A DNA stretch of 53,225 nt from Palsa-744 sp036498265 (GCA_036498265.1 DASYFT010000008.1:1-53225); one strand, 5' to 3'; shown: positions 24,767 through 34,028, counted from the first letter of the stretch. The notes: generated from the letters alone by a model not told the origin. Program-made: numbers and translations.

Positions 24767-25543
24767 ATGTACGGCAAAGGTCTGCGCGCGCTGAGCATCT
24801 CCACCGTCGTCGCGATGACGCTGGCGCTCTCGCTCGTCTTCTTCTACGCGCCGCTCGACGCCGAACAGGGCTTCCTGCAGAAGATCTTCTACGTGCACGT
24901 GCCGCTGGCGATCGTCGCACTCTGCGGCTTCATAGCGGGCGCGCTGCTCGCGATCATGCACCTTCGCACCCGCGACCCGCGCTGGGACCTGCGCTCCTAC
25001 GTCGCGATCCACATGAGCCTGATCTTCGGCGTCGGGGCCCTGATCACGGGCTCGATCTGGGCGAAGGGATCGTGGGGCCACTGGTGGGTGTGGAGCGAGC
25101 CGACGCTCGTGTCGTTCCTGATCGTGTTCCTGCTGTACGCGACCTACCAGCCACTGCGCTTCGCCATCGAAGATCCGGAGCGTCAATCGCGCTACGCCTC
25201 CGTGTTCGCGATCACCGCCGGGGCGTTCGTGCCGCTGAACTTCATCGCCGTGCGGCTGTCGACCGCCTACCTCCACCCGAGGGTGCTGGGGAGCACGTCC
25301 AACCTGCCCGGTTCGATGGCGCTGACCTTCGTCGTCTCGCTGCTCGCGATCGCGCTGCTGTTCGTGACGCTGTGCAAGTTCGAGCTGACCGCCAAGCACA
25401 CCCGTGCCCAGATCCGTGCGCTCCGGCGGCGCCTGGTGGGCGAGATGCCGGACACGCTTGAGCGCCGCTCCCGCAGCGCCGCCCCGGCGCTCTCACCAGG
25501 TGGCGCCGTCGGCGCCCACACCGCCTCGAGGACGGTCCTGTGA
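24767..25543 (+). CDS. ccmC: heme-handling protein CcmC
   Basis: 258 aa, six membrane helices. CcmC attaches heme to CcmE at the outer face of the membrane. The tryptophan-rich loop reads KGSWGHWWVWSEPT; the usual Asp after the last Trp is Ser here. The candidate axial histidines are in KIFYVHVPLA and TAYLHPRVLG. The 45-residue C-terminal tail is basic and cytosolic, longer than usual. The ATG is 11 bp after ccmB; the 3' end overlaps the next gene by four bases. Confidence 0.9.
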   Translation: MYGKGLRALSISTVVAMTLALSLVFFYAPLDAEQGFLQKIFYVHVPLAIVALCGFIAGALLAIMHLRTRDPRWDLRSYVAIHMSLIFGVGALITGSIWAKGSWGHWWVWSEPTLVSFLIVFLLYATYQPLRFAIEDPERQSRYASVFAITAGAFVPLNFIAVRLSTAYLHPRVLGSTSNLPGSMALTFVVSLLAIALLFVTLCKFELTAKHTRAQIRALRRRLVGEMPDTLERRSRSAAPALSPGGAVGAHTASRTVL

Positions 25544-25776
25544 TCGCCACCGTGCTCGGCGATGTTCCGGCGCTGCCACTCCACGAGGCCGGCAAGTACG
25601 TCGCCGCCGCCTACGTCGTGCTGTTCGCCCTCGTGCTCGTGTACGTCGCGATCATGGCGATCCGGCTGAGCCGGATCGAGCGCGAGCTCGGCGAGCTGCT
25701 GGAAGCGGCGGATCGCCGCGCCGAGGAGCCGGCGCCGGGAGCAGAGGTCGCCGGGCGGGAGTCGAGCCTGGCATGA
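25540..25776 (+). CDS. CcmD-like small membrane protein
   Basis: 78 aa: one membrane helix (about 20-42, VAAAYVVLFALVLVYVAIMAIRL) followed by a charged, probably helical tail (SRIERELGELLEAADRR). Position after ccmC, single helix and the YVxxAYxxxF-like motif (KYVAAAYVVLF) match CcmD, which helps release holo-CcmE from CcmC. Sequence conservation of CcmD is low, so the call rests mostly on context. Starts with GTG inside the ccmC stop and overlaps hemA by ATGA. Confidence 0.7.
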   Translation: MIATVLGDVPALPLHEAGKYVAAAYVVLFALVLVYVAIMAIRLSRIERELGELLEAADRRAEEPAPGAEVAGRESSLA

Positions 25777-27131
25777 GCGAGCTGCTGGCACTCGGCATCT
25801 CGCACAAGACCGCTCCCGTGGCGCTGCGCGAGCGGCTCGCCTTCACCGAGAGCGAGGCTGGTGAGTTCGCCCGGCAGGCGACGGCGACCGCGGAGGTCCG
25901 CGAGGCGGTCGTGATCTCCACGTGCAACCGCACAGAGGTCTACCTCGTCGTGGGCGACCCCGTGCGGGCGGAGTCAGACGTGCTCGGCATGCTCGCCAGG
26001 CGTGCGTCGATCCGGCCGACGGAGCTCGCCGAGGCCATCTACTCCCCGCGCAACTGCGACGCCGCCCGCCAGCTCTACCGGGTGACGGCCGGCCTCGAGT
26101 CGATGATCGTCGGCGAGGCCGAGATCCAGGGTCAGGTGCGCCGCGCTCACGAGACGGCGATGAGAGAGGGGTGCACCGGCCCGCTGAGCAACCGGCTGTT
26201 CGCGGCGGCTTTGACGACCGGCAAGCGCGTCCGCTCGGAGACGGGGATCGGCGCGAGCCGCGTGAGCATCCCCTCTGTCGCCGTCGACCTCGCCCTGAGC
26301 GTGCTCGGCGGCCTGGACGGACGGCACGTCGTCATCCTGGGCGCCGGCGAGACGAGCGAGCTCACCGCCCGGGCGCTGGCGGCCCAGGGCGCGGGGACGA
26401 TCTTCGTGGCGAACCGCCACGCGGACCGCGCGCTCAGCCTCGCCGAGCGCTTCGGTGGATCGGTGGTGGGGCTGGAGAGGCTCCCCGAGCAGCTGGTGCG
26501 AGCCGACATCGTGCTGTCCTCCACCTCGTCTCCTCATCCGATCGTCGGGCGCGACGAGCTCGAGCTCGTGATGGCGGAGCGCGAGGGCCGCCCACTGCTC
26601 CTGATCGACATCGCGGTGCCGCGCGACATCGACCACGCCTGCGGCGATCTCGACGGCGTCGCCCTCTATGACATCGACGACCTCCAGGCGGTCGTGGCGC
26701 GCAACCTCAGCTCACGCGCGGAGGAGACTCCTCGGGCGCTCGAGATCGTGGAGGAGGAGATCCATCGCTTCGCCCGCTGGCTCGGGCAGCTCGACGCCCT
26801 GCCGACCGTCAGCGCGCTCCGGGAGCACGGCAACGCGCTGGTCGACCAGGTGCTGGCGGAGAACGCGGGGCGGTGGGAGTCGGCCTCTTCCCGGGACGTC
26901 GCACGGGTCGAGGCGATCGCCAGAGCGGTGATGGGCCGCCTGCTCCACGAGCCGACGATCAGGCTCCGCAGTCTGGGCGAGGAGCGTGGCCATGCGAGCA
27001 TCGAGCTGGTGCGCGAGCTGTTCGGGCTCCGCGACGAGGCGGCTCGCGAGACTCCGCTCTCTGACGAGCTGGCGGAGGTCCACGACCTGCCCGTGCCGCG
27101 CGCGGCACGCAGCCGCCGCTCCGGCCGCTGA
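25773..27131 (+). CDS. hemA: glutamyl-tRNA reductase
   Basis: 452 aa. First committed step of tetrapyrrole synthesis by the C5 route: NADPH-dependent reduction of glutamyl-tRNA to glutamate-1-semialdehyde. The catalytic Cys is in VISTCNRTEVY, preceded by GISHKTAPVALRE. GLESMIVGEAEIQGQVR binds the tRNA/substrate, and VVILGAGETSELTARAL is the NADPH fold. The C-terminal dimerisation helices follow, and the protein ends in an Arg-rich tail. Overlaps the ccmD-like gene by ATGA; hemC starts 17 nt after its stop. Direct fusion of ccm and hem operons suggests shared control of heme supply and cytochrome assembly. Confidence 0.95.
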   Translation: MSELLALGISHKTAPVALRERLAFTESEAGEFARQATATAEVREAVVISTCNRTEVYLVVGDPVRAESDVLGMLARRASIRPTELAEAIYSPRNCDAARQLYRVTAGLESMIVGEAEIQGQVRRAHETAMREGCTGPLSNRLFAAALTTGKRVRSETGIGASRVSIPSVAVDLALSVLGGLDGRHVVILGAGETSELTARALAAQGAGTIFVANRHADRALSLAERFGGSVVGLERLPEQLVRADIVLSSTSSPHPIVGRDELELVMAEREGRPLLLIDIAVPRDIDHACGDLDGVALYDIDDLQAVVARNLSSRAEETPRALEIVEEEIHRFARWLGQLDALPTVSALREHGNALVDQVLAENAGRWESASSRDVARVEAIARAVMGRLLHEPTIRLRSLGEERGHASIELVRELFGLRDEAARETPLSDELAEVHDLPVPRAARSRRSGR

Positions 27132-27148
27132 GGCCGCGTGCGCCGCTG

Positions 27149-28066
27149 ATGCGGATCGGGACGCGGCGCAGCGCGCTCGCGCTGGCACAGGCCGAGCTCA
27201 TCGCGGACCTCTTGGGAGACTGCGAGATCGTCCCCATCGTGACCAGCGGCGACAGGGCGCGGGACAGCGGCGGGACGGGCCCGGAGGACAAGTCGCGCTG
27301 GATCCGGGAGCTCGAGCTGGCGCTGCTCAGCGGTGAGGTGGATCTTGCGGTCCACTCCGCGAAGGACGTTCCGGGGGAGCTTGCCGCCGGCCTCGAGCTG
27401 CTGGGCTCCCCGGCGCGCGCCGCGCCGGAGGATGCGCTCGTCGGCGCAGGCGGCATCGAGGAGCTCGAGCAGGGCGCTCGGGTCGGCACCAGCAGCCTCC
27501 GCCGCACCGCGCAGCTGCGGGCGGCGCGCGGCGACCTCCAGCCTGTGCCGATCCGCGGGAACGTGGACACGCGCCTGCGCAAGCTCGCCGATGGGGGCGC
27601 CGATCTGCAGGCGATCGTGCTCGCGCGCGCCGGCCTCGAGCGGCTCGGGCTGGGGGCGCAGGTCGGAGCCGTGCTCGACACCGGGCGGTTCGTGCCGGCA
27701 CCGGGCCAGGGGATCATCGCGCTCGAGGGGCGCGCCGGCGACCACACGGTGAGGGAGGCGGTGCACGCGATCACGGACCCACCGGCGTTCGCGTCGCTCC
27801 TCGCAGAGCGGGCCCTGGCGGTCGATCTCGAGGCGAGCTGTCACACACCGCTCGGCGCGCACGCGCAGCCGCGTGACTCGGGGGGGCTGCTCCTGCGCGC
27901 CTGGATCGGACTGCCCGACGGCTCGGCCTGGATCGCCGACGAGCTGCTCGGCGAGCTGGCGGCGCCCGCGCAGCTGGGCCGGGCGGTGGCAGCGCGGATG
28001 CGCGCGGCAGGCGGCGTGGAGCTGCTGCGAGGCGCCGAGGAGATGGCGGGCGTTGGCGGTGGGTGA
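27149..28066 (+). CDS. hemC: porphobilinogen deaminase (hydroxymethylbilane synthase)
   Basis: 305 aa. Joins four porphobilinogens into hydroxymethylbilane. RIGTRRSALALAQAE and VHSAKDVPGE are hallmark motifs; GTSSLRRTAQLRAARGDLQPVPIRGNVDTRL is the substrate-binding region. The dipyrromethane cofactor Cys is in DLEASCHTPLGAHA. Length is standard. The 3' end overlaps the cobA-hemD start by eight bases. Confidence 0.95.
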   Translation: MRIGTRRSALALAQAELIADLLGDCEIVPIVTSGDRARDSGGTGPEDKSRWIRELELALLSGEVDLAVHSAKDVPGELAAGLELLGSPARAAPEDALVGAGGIEELEQGARVGTSSLRRTAQLRAARGDLQPVPIRGNVDTRLRKLADGGADLQAIVLARAGLERLGLGAQVGAVLDTGRFVPAPGQGIIALEGRAGDHTVREAVHAITDPPAFASLLAERALAVDLEASCHTPLGAHAQPRDSGGLLLRAWIGLPDGSAWIADELLGELAAPAQLGRAVAARMRAAGGVELLRGAEEMAGVGGG

Positions 28067-29606
28067 CTCCGAGGCCGGCCGGGTTTACCTCGTCGGAGCT
28101 GGCCCCGGCGATCCACGCCTGCTGACGGCAAGGGCACTGGAGCTGATCGCGGCGGCGGACGTGATCCTGTACGACCGCCTGATCCCCGCCTCGGCGCTCG
28201 ACGGCGCGAGCGCCGACGCAGAGCTGCTGTTCGTCGGCAAGGAGGGCCGCGGGCCATCGGTGCCGCAGGAGGCAACGACCGCGCTCTTGGTCGACCGCGC
28301 CCGCGGCGGCAACGAGGTCGTGCGCCTGAAGGGCGGTGACCCGTTCGTGTTCGGGCGCGGCGGTGAGGAGGCTCTGGCGCTGCGCGCCGCGGGAATCCCG
28401 TTCGAGGTCGTGCCGGGAGTGACCGCCGGGATCGCCGCCCCGGCCTACGCGGGGATCCCGGTGACGCATCGGGGGGCCGCAAGCGCGGTGGCGCTGGTGA
28501 CCGGTCACGAGGACCCCGGCAAGCATGAGACCGCAATCGACTGGGAGGCCCTGGCAGCCTTCCCGGGGACGCTCGTGCTGTACATGGGCGTCGGCCGGCT
28601 GGACGAGATCGCCGCCGCTCTGATCGCCGCCGGGAGGCGCCGCTCCGAGCCGGCGGCCGTGGTGGAGAACGGCACGCTCCCGGGGCAGCGCACGGTCCTG
28701 GGCACGCTGGAGACGATCGCCGAGCAGGTGCGCGAGTGCGATGTCCGGCCGCCGTCGATCACCGTCGTGGGGCCCGTGGCAGAGCTCGCCGGCGAGCTCT
28801 CCTGGCTGGCGCCGCGGCCGCTGTCCGGGCTCAATGTGGCCGTCACGCGAGCCCGCGCGCAGGCCAGCGAGCTCGCTCGCCTGCTTGAGGAGCAGGGGGC
28901 GCGCGTGGTGCAGGCGCCGGTCATTCGCGTCCGGCCGCTGCCCGGGCCGCCCCTTGATCCGGTCCCCTATGACCTCGTCTGCCTCACGAGCCCGAACGGG
29001 GTGGACGCGCTCTTCGATCGCCTCGCCGCGGGAGGACGGGACGCGCGATCGCTCGCGGGCGCCCGGGTCGCCGCGATCGGGCCGGGTACCGCGCGGGCGC
29101 TGGCCGACCGCGGTGTAGCCGCGGACGTGGTGCCGGATCGCTTCGTCGCAGAGGCGCTCGTCGAGGCGCTTGCCGATGTCCCCGTGACGCGGGCGCTCGT
29201 GGCCCGGGCCGCGGACGCTCGCGATGTCCTGCCCGACGCGCTGCGCGCTCGCGGCGCCGAGGTGGACGTGCTGGCGCTGTATGAGACGGTCGCCGAGCTG
29301 CCGCCGGCCGGCACGCTCCAGGCGGCGCGGGAAGCCGACTACATCACGTTCACCTCCTCCTCGACCGTCCGGTTCTTCCTCGATGCCACCGGCGCCGCGG
29401 CGGGCGGCGTCCCGGACGACACGCCATCAGAGCCTCCGTGGGCGCAGGCAACACGCGTGGTGTCGATCGGCCCGGTGACCAGCGCGACGCTGCGCGAGCA
29501 CGGCTTCGAGCCGGACGTGGAGGCCCAGCGCCACGACCTCGACGGAGTGCTCGAGGCGATCCTCGCGGACGCCGCGTGGAACGCGTCGCAGCCGGCGGCG
29601 TCCTGA
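28059..29606 (+). CDS. fused uroporphyrinogen-III C-methyltransferase / uroporphyrinogen-III synthase (CobA-HemD)
   Basis: 515 aa with two enzymes. Residues about 8-245 are SUMT/CobA: VYLVGAGPGDPRLLT, YDRLI, LKGGDPFVFGRGGEE, PGVTAGIAAPAYAGIPVTHRG and LYMGV. The second half (about 255-515) is HemD: LNVAVTRARAQASELARLLEE, LTSPNGVDALFDRL, AAIGPGTARALADRGV, YITFTSSSTVRFF and VSIGPVTSATLREHG. The fusion makes uroporphyrinogen III and sends part of it, after two methylations, to precorrin-2 for siroheme or B12. Such fusions are known in actinobacteria and firmicutes. Start GTG 28059 overlaps hemC; a TTG at 28053 is the alternative. Confidence 0.93.
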   Translation: MGDSEAGRVYLVGAGPGDPRLLTARALELIAAADVILYDRLIPASALDGASADAELLFVGKEGRGPSVPQEATTALLVDRARGGNEVVRLKGGDPFVFGRGGEEALALRAAGIPFEVVPGVTAGIAAPAYAGIPVTHRGAASAVALVTGHEDPGKHETAIDWEALAAFPGTLVLYMGVGRLDEIAAALIAAGRRRSEPAAVVENGTLPGQRTVLGTLETIAEQVRECDVRPPSITVVGPVAELAGELSWLAPRPLSGLNVAVTRARAQASELARLLEEQGARVVQAPVIRVRPLPGPPLDPVPYDLVCLTSPNGVDALFDRLAAGGRDARSLAGARVAAIGPGTARALADRGVAADVVPDRFVAEALVEALADVPVTRALVARAADARDVLPDALRARGAEVDVLALYETVAELPPAGTLQAAREADYITFTSSSTVRFFLDATGAAAGGVPDDTPSEPPWAQATRVVSIGPVTSATLREHGFEPDVEAQRHDLDGVLEAILADAAWNASQPAAS

Positions 29607-29620
29607 GGCGGTGAGCGCGG

Positions 29621-30460
29621 ATGGCACACCGGCGAGCCGCCCCGGCCATCATCACGTTCCTGTCCGACTACGGGCTGGTGGACGAGTTCGTCGGCGTCTG
29701 CCACGGGGTGATCGCGCGCCGTGCTCCGTCCACCCGCGTGATCGATCTCACCCATGCGATCCCTCGTCACGACGTGCGGGCCGGCGCCTCCGTGCTCGCG
29801 GCTTGCGTGCCGTTCCTGCCGGCGGGCGTCCACCTGGCGGTCGTCGACCCGGGTGTCGGCGCGTCCGGTGCCCAGGGGCGCCGCGCCATCGCCTTGCGAA
29901 CCGTGCGTGAGGGCCGGCTCCTCGTGGGTCCCGACAACGGCCTGCTGATGCCCGCGGCCGAGCGTCTCGGCGGCGTCTCGGCGGCGGTCGACGTCGGCGC
30001 CTCGCGGGAGCGCCTGGAGCCTGTCTCGCGCACGTTCCACGGCCGGGACATATTCGCGCCGGTCGCCGCCGCGCTGGCCGCGGGGGCCGGACTCGGCGAC
30101 GTCGGCGAGCGGCTCCCCGTGGAGGATCTCCGAGGGCTCGAGCTGCCGTCCGCGCGAGTCCTCGACGGGGTCCTCGCCACGCACGTGCTGCGTGCCGACG
30201 GCTTCGGCAACCTCGTCCTCGACGCCCGCGCCGCGGAGCTCGCCGCCGCCGGAGCGGTCGCGGGCGGCCTGGTCAGCGTGGATCATCGTGGGCGCAGCCA
30301 CGGCGCCCGTTACGGATGGACGTTCGCCGACGTCGCGCCGGGGGAGCTGCTGCTCTACGAGGACGCCCAGCTGATGCTCGCCCTCGCCGTCAACCGGGGC
30401 TCGGCTGCCGAGCTGCTGGGTGCCGTTCTCGACGACGAGCTGCTGGTGCGGCCGGCGTGA
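29621..30460 (+). CDS. DUF62 / SAM hydroxide adenosyltransferase (SAM hydrolase) family
   Basis: 279 aa, related to fluorinase and SalL but of the hydrolase branch, splitting S-adenosylmethionine to adenosine and methionine. Family motifs: ITFLSDYGLVDEFVGVCHGV, DLTHAIPRHDVRAGA, VVDPGVGASGAQGRRAIA, VGPDNGLLMPA, FHGRDIFAPVAA and a C-terminal ADGFGNLVLD. The hydrolase triad (Asp, Arg, His) is represented by the VDPGVG Asp and the FHGRDIFAP His and Arg. No fluorinase- or chlorinase-specific loop is evident. It sits inside the hem operon, where removing SAM or controlling its level might matter for the SAM-using CobA domain (inference). Confidence 0.85.
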   Translation: MAHRRAAPAIITFLSDYGLVDEFVGVCHGVIARRAPSTRVIDLTHAIPRHDVRAGASVLAACVPFLPAGVHLAVVDPGVGASGAQGRRAIALRTVREGRLLVGPDNGLLMPAAERLGGVSAAVDVGASRERLEPVSRTFHGRDIFAPVAAALAAGAGLGDVGERLPVEDLRGLELPSARVLDGVLATHVLRADGFGNLVLDARAAELAAAGAVAGGLVSVDHRGRSHGARYGWTFADVAPGELLLYEDAQLMLALAVNRGSAAELLGAVLDDELLVRPA

Positions 30461-31209
30461 GTGTGCTCGGCAACCCGCGCGTGCACCTGCGCCGGACTGA
30501 CTCCACCAACGACAGGGCGCGTGCGCTCGCGCGTGCCGGCGCACCGCACGGAACGCTGGTGACAGCGGATCAGCAGACGGCGGGGCGCGGGCGCGGCGGC
30601 CGCAGATGGTCGGCGCCGCCCGGAAGCTCGGTGCTGATGTCGCTGCTGCTGCGACAGCCGCCATCCCTGCTGCCGCTGATGGCCGCGCTCGCGGTGTGCG
30701 ACGTGGCCGGTGGGCAGGCCGGCATCAAATGGCCCAACGACGTCGTCGTCGTCGAGGACGGGCCGGCCGGCCCGGTGCTCGCGAAGCTCGCCGGCATCCT
30801 CACGGAGGGTCGCCCCCAGGAGGGCTGGGCGGTTGTGGGGATCGGGTTGAACGTGGCCGTGCGACTGGAGGAGCTCCCACCCGAGCTGCGTCCTGGAGGG
30901 GCCGACGGCGGCCTCGGCCGTCCCGCCGCGACGCTCGACCTGCCCGCTACGGAGGTGGAGCCGGTGCTGGCGCGACTGCTGCGTGCCCTCGAGCACCGCC
31001 TGCATCAGGATCCAGACGCGACTCTCGAGGCTTGGCGTGCGCGTGACGCGCTGCTCGGCCGCGAGATCGCCTGGAGCACGGGGGACGACCGGCTGCGCGG
31101 GGTGGCAAAGGGCATCGACGGGGACGGTCGGCTGATCGTGGAGCTCTCGGGCGGCGGCCGCACGACCCTCGGCGCCGGCGAGGTGCACCTGGCGAGGACG
31201 GCCGGCTAG
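30457..31209 (+). CDS. birA: biotin-[acetyl-CoA-carboxylase] ligase, monofunctional
   Basis: 250 aa. Attaches biotin to carboxylase carrier proteins. TDSTNDRARALARAGAPHG, QTAGRGRGGRRWSAPPGS (biotinoyl-AMP loop), IKWPNDVVV and GIGLNVAV are diagnostic. The C-terminal cap (GVAKGIDGDGRLIVEL) is present. There is no N-terminal winged helix, so it is not a repressor. GTG start overlaps the DUF62 stop. Its stop overlaps the convergent helicase stop: the two coding regions share four bases and no terminator is seen between them. Confidence 0.93.
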   Translation: MSVLGNPRVHLRRTDSTNDRARALARAGAPHGTLVTADQQTAGRGRGGRRWSAPPGSSVLMSLLLRQPPSLLPLMAALAVCDVAGGQAGIKWPNDVVVVEDGPAGPVLAKLAGILTEGRPQEGWAVVGIGLNVAVRLEELPPELRPGGADGGLGRPAATLDLPATEVEPVLARLLRALEHRLHQDPDATLEAWRARDALLGREIAWSTGDDRLRGVAKGIDGDGRLIVELSGGGRTTLGAGEVHLARTAG

Positions 31210-34028
31210 GGCCTCTCCTCCGCCGGCTCGCGGTCGTCCTGCTCGAGCCTGTCCTGGTGCTCGAGCGCATCCTGGACGTTGCGCCGCAGCTCGTCGTCGA
31301 CCTGAGGCCCCAGCTCGCCGCTCAACCTCGGGACCGACTCGGCGCCATCGCCGTTCGGCGGCGACGCCAGCGCGGGCGCATCGGCGGCGTGCTCGCCCTG
31401 CGGGCGCCCGTTGGCCCCGGCCTTCGCGCCCTTGCGACGGCGCCTCGCGTTGCGGGCGCGGCGTTTGGGGAAGTTCCGAAGCAGCTCGCGTGCGAGCGCC
31501 GGAGGCTTGCGTGCCAGGCGCGTGCGCGCCCCCCGCAGCGCCTCCTCGGCCTCTGGGGTGTGCGCCAGGGCGGCGGCCAGCAGTGCAGCCGTCAGCCGGC
31601 GGTCCTGCTTGCGGGCCGCATGGATGAGGCGGCGGGCGTTCCGCGCATGGGCGCCCCCCGCCGAGTTGACGAGCAGGCCCAGCAGGCGCTTGGTCTCGGG
31701 CCAGCGCTGCACGGCGTACTCCTCGTGAACGTCACGGGTGTACTCGGCCAGGCGCCAGATCCAGGCATTCGCCTGGTCGCGCCTGCCGATGCGGCGCTCG
31801 ACGAGCGCGCGCAGCATGATCTTGGTGGCCTCCTTGCGCTCCTCGCGCGGCCATCCCCCGATGATGTCGATCGCCGTGTCGAAGGCGTCGGGGTCGCGGA
31901 GAGCCGCGATGTCGGACAGCGCACGCAGGCGCAGCTGCGGGTTCTTGTTGCGCTGGACCGCGGTGATGAGGAACCGGCTCTTCAGCTCGCCGGTCCTGTC
32001 GAAGTGCAGCATTGCCCGCGCCCTGCGCCAGCCGTTGGGAGCGACACGCGCCCCGGCGAGCGCCGCCCACACATGTTGCTCGCCGTAGTCGAGATGCTCG
32101 ACCGCGATCCGCCACAGCTCCCGCTCGAAGACCGCGAACCGGCGCTCCTCCTCCGCGCACACGGGCAGCACGCGCCGCTCCACGCGCATCCTCCTGCCCC
32201 GTCCCCGGCGGACGGGTCCGACCACGATCGCGCCGCCGCGGTAGACGTCGCGGTCGAGCAGCGAGTGCAGGGTGACGACGGGGTCGTCGTGCTTCGTCGC
32301 CGGGTGGACGAAGTCGACAACGAGGCCGGCCTCCTTGCCCGGATGCCGGCGCGTCACACGCCCGACCCGCTGCTGGTAGATCCGCTTGGAGGCCGTCGGT
32401 GCGAGGTGCATGCAGACGGTGGCACGCGGGCTGTTCCAACCCTCGGCGAGCAGCTGCGCGTTGATCAGGACGTCGATCTCGCCACGCTCGTAGCGGGCGA
32501 GGATCTCGGCGAGCTCGCGCTTGGGGGTCTCGCCGGAGACGGCCTGCGCCTTTATCTCCTCGGCGCGGAAGGCCTCGGCGAGGTTGTAGGCGTGGCGGAC
32601 GCCGGCGGCGTACACGACGCCGGGCACGCCGTTGAAGCGAGTCCGGTAGAGGTTCGCCACGGCGAGGTTGAAGGGCTGCTGGTCCAGCAGCTTGGCCAGC
32701 TCCTCCTGGTCGAACTCGGTGTCCACCTCCCCCCTGCGAAGCGGGACCTTGGCGATCGTTCGCACGCCGACGCCGGGCGAGATCCGCACGCAGCGCAGCG
32801 GCGCGATGACGCCGCGACGAGCGGCCTGCGCGAGATCGAAGCGTGAGGTCTGGGTCGGGAAGAGGTCGGTGACGTGCCGCGCGATCAGAGCGCCGGTGGC
32901 GGTCATGCCGATGAAGATGGGCCCGGTCCAGTTGCGGATCGCGCCGCTCGTCTTCTCGCCGAGAGCCGTGTGAGCCTCGTCGCAGATGACGATCGTGTAG
33001 GCACTCGAGATCTTGCCGGCGTTGCGTACGAACCACTGGTAGGTCTCGACGGTGACGGGGCCGTTGACCGAGTCCTCGCCCTTCAGCAGCGGACGGCTGA
33101 TGCGCTTGGAGTAGCCGCGGTCTCGAAGCTCGCCGTGGAACTGGTCGACGAGGTTGCGACGGTGCGTGAGGATCAGCACGCCCCCGGTCTGCGAGGCCTC
33201 GACGAAGCCCAGCGCGGCGACCGTCTTGCCTGCGCCTGTGGCGTGCTCGAACCAGAACCGCTTGGCCGCGTTGGGGTCCTCCGGCTGCTCGCCGAGCGAC
33301 TCCTCCTCGTCCTCCTCGACCCAGTCGCGTGGCTCCTCGTCGGTCTCGGCGTCCTCCTCGGGCTCCTGCTCGACCTCGTCCTCGGGCTCCGGCTCCTCCT
33401 CCTCTTCCTCCTCCTCCTCATCCTCCTCCGGCGCCGCGCGCTGGACGGGTCCCAGATCCTCGTCCTCGTCGTCCTCGACATCGTCCTCGTCGTCATCGTC
33501 GAGCTCGTCCTCGTCGGGCTCCTCGGGCTCGTCCTCGACCACCTCGTCGGCGGGTGCGGCGGCCGAGCCGTTGGCTGCCATCGGCTCATCGGGACCGAGG
33601 ATGTCTGCCGAGGCGAGCAGCTCGGGTGAGGCGGAGGCGGCCGCGCGACCGCTGCCGTTGGACGCCGTGCGCTCGGCCTCGGCGAGGAGCGCGGCAAGCG
33701 TGCCGGACAGGGCATCGACCTGGTGGGCGGAGAGCACCGTTCCGTCCGCCAGCTTCGGCTCCTCCTCGGAGAGCAACCGCTCCAGGCCCAGCAGCAGCGA
33801 GAACTCGCGCCGCCAGGCGGTCGAGGGGTACTTGGCCTTCGGGTCCTCCTGGAGCTCGGCCAGAGCCCGATCGAGCGCCCGCCGGCGCGCCGAGCCAGGG
33901 GCCAGCGCCACGGCGGGATCCTCGCCGTTGTGTAGGAACCGCTCGCGCACGAGCTTTTCCGCTCGCGCTATGTCGGCGGAACTTGGAATGGTCGCGGCCG
34001 CGAGGGCCACTGAGGTGGACTCGGCCAT
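31206..34028 (-). CDS. superfamily 2 DEAH-box helicase with a long acidic insert
   Basis: 940 aa. Walker A ATGAGKT (264-269), DEAH in VICDEAHTALG (350-353), TAT motif GMTATG (about 375) and motif VI QQRVGRVTRRHPGK (552-561) define an SF2 ATPase of the type I/III restriction-like branch. Between an Ala/Leu-rich helical N-terminus and Walker A, residues 162-251 are about two-thirds Asp/Glu, including a run of nine or more Glu. The C-terminus (about 620-850) is a helical domain of unknown family with TPR/HEAT-like periodicity, then a very basic stretch (KRRARNARRRRKG) and a charged tail. No nuclease or methylase is near. The start ATG 34028 was chosen since the upstream 67 in-frame residues look non-coding. 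The role is unknown; nucleic-acid remodelling is inferred. Confidence 0.85.
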   Translation of the reverse strand: MAESTSVALAAATIPSSADIARAEKLVRERFLHNGEDPAVALAPGSARRRALDRALAELQEDPKAKYPSTAWRREFSLLLGLERLLSEEEPKLADGTVLSAHQVDALSGTLAALLAEAERTASNGSGRAAASASPELLASADILGPDEPMAANGSAAAPADEVVEDEPEEPDEDELDDDDEDDVEDDEDEDLGPVQRAAPEEDEEEEEEEEEPEPEDEVEQEPEEDAETDEEPRDWVEEDEEESLGEQPEDPNAAKRFWFEHATGAGKTVAALGFVEASQTGGVLILTHRRNLVDQFHGELRDRGYSKRISRPLLKGEDSVNGPVTVETYQWFVRNAGKISSAYTIVICDEAHTALGEKTSGAIRNWTGPIFIGMTATGALIARHVTDLFPTQTSRFDLAQAARRGVIAPLRCVRISPGVGVRTIAKVPLRRGEVDTEFDQEELAKLLDQQPFNLAVANLYRTRFNGVPGVVYAAGVRHAYNLAEAFRAEEIKAQAVSGETPKRELAEILARYERGEIDVLINAQLLAEGWNSPRATVCMHLAPTASKRIYQQRVGRVTRRHPGKEAGLVVDFVHPATKHDDPVVTLHSLLDRDVYRGGAIVVGPVRRGRGRRMRVERRVLPVCAEEERRFAVFERELWRIAVEHLDYGEQHVWAALAGARVAPNGWRRARAMLHFDRTGELKSRFLITAVQRNKNPQLRLRALSDIAALRDPDAFDTAIDIIGGWPREERKEATKIMLRALVERRIGRRDQANAWIWRLAEYTRDVHEEYAVQRWPETKRLLGLLVNSAGGAHARNARRLIHAARKQDRRLTAALLAAALAHTPEAEEALRGARTRLARKPPALARELLRNFPKRRARNARRRRKGAKAGANGRPQGEHAADAPALASPPNGDGAESVPRLSGELGPQVDDELRRNVQDALEHQDRLEQDDREPAEERP

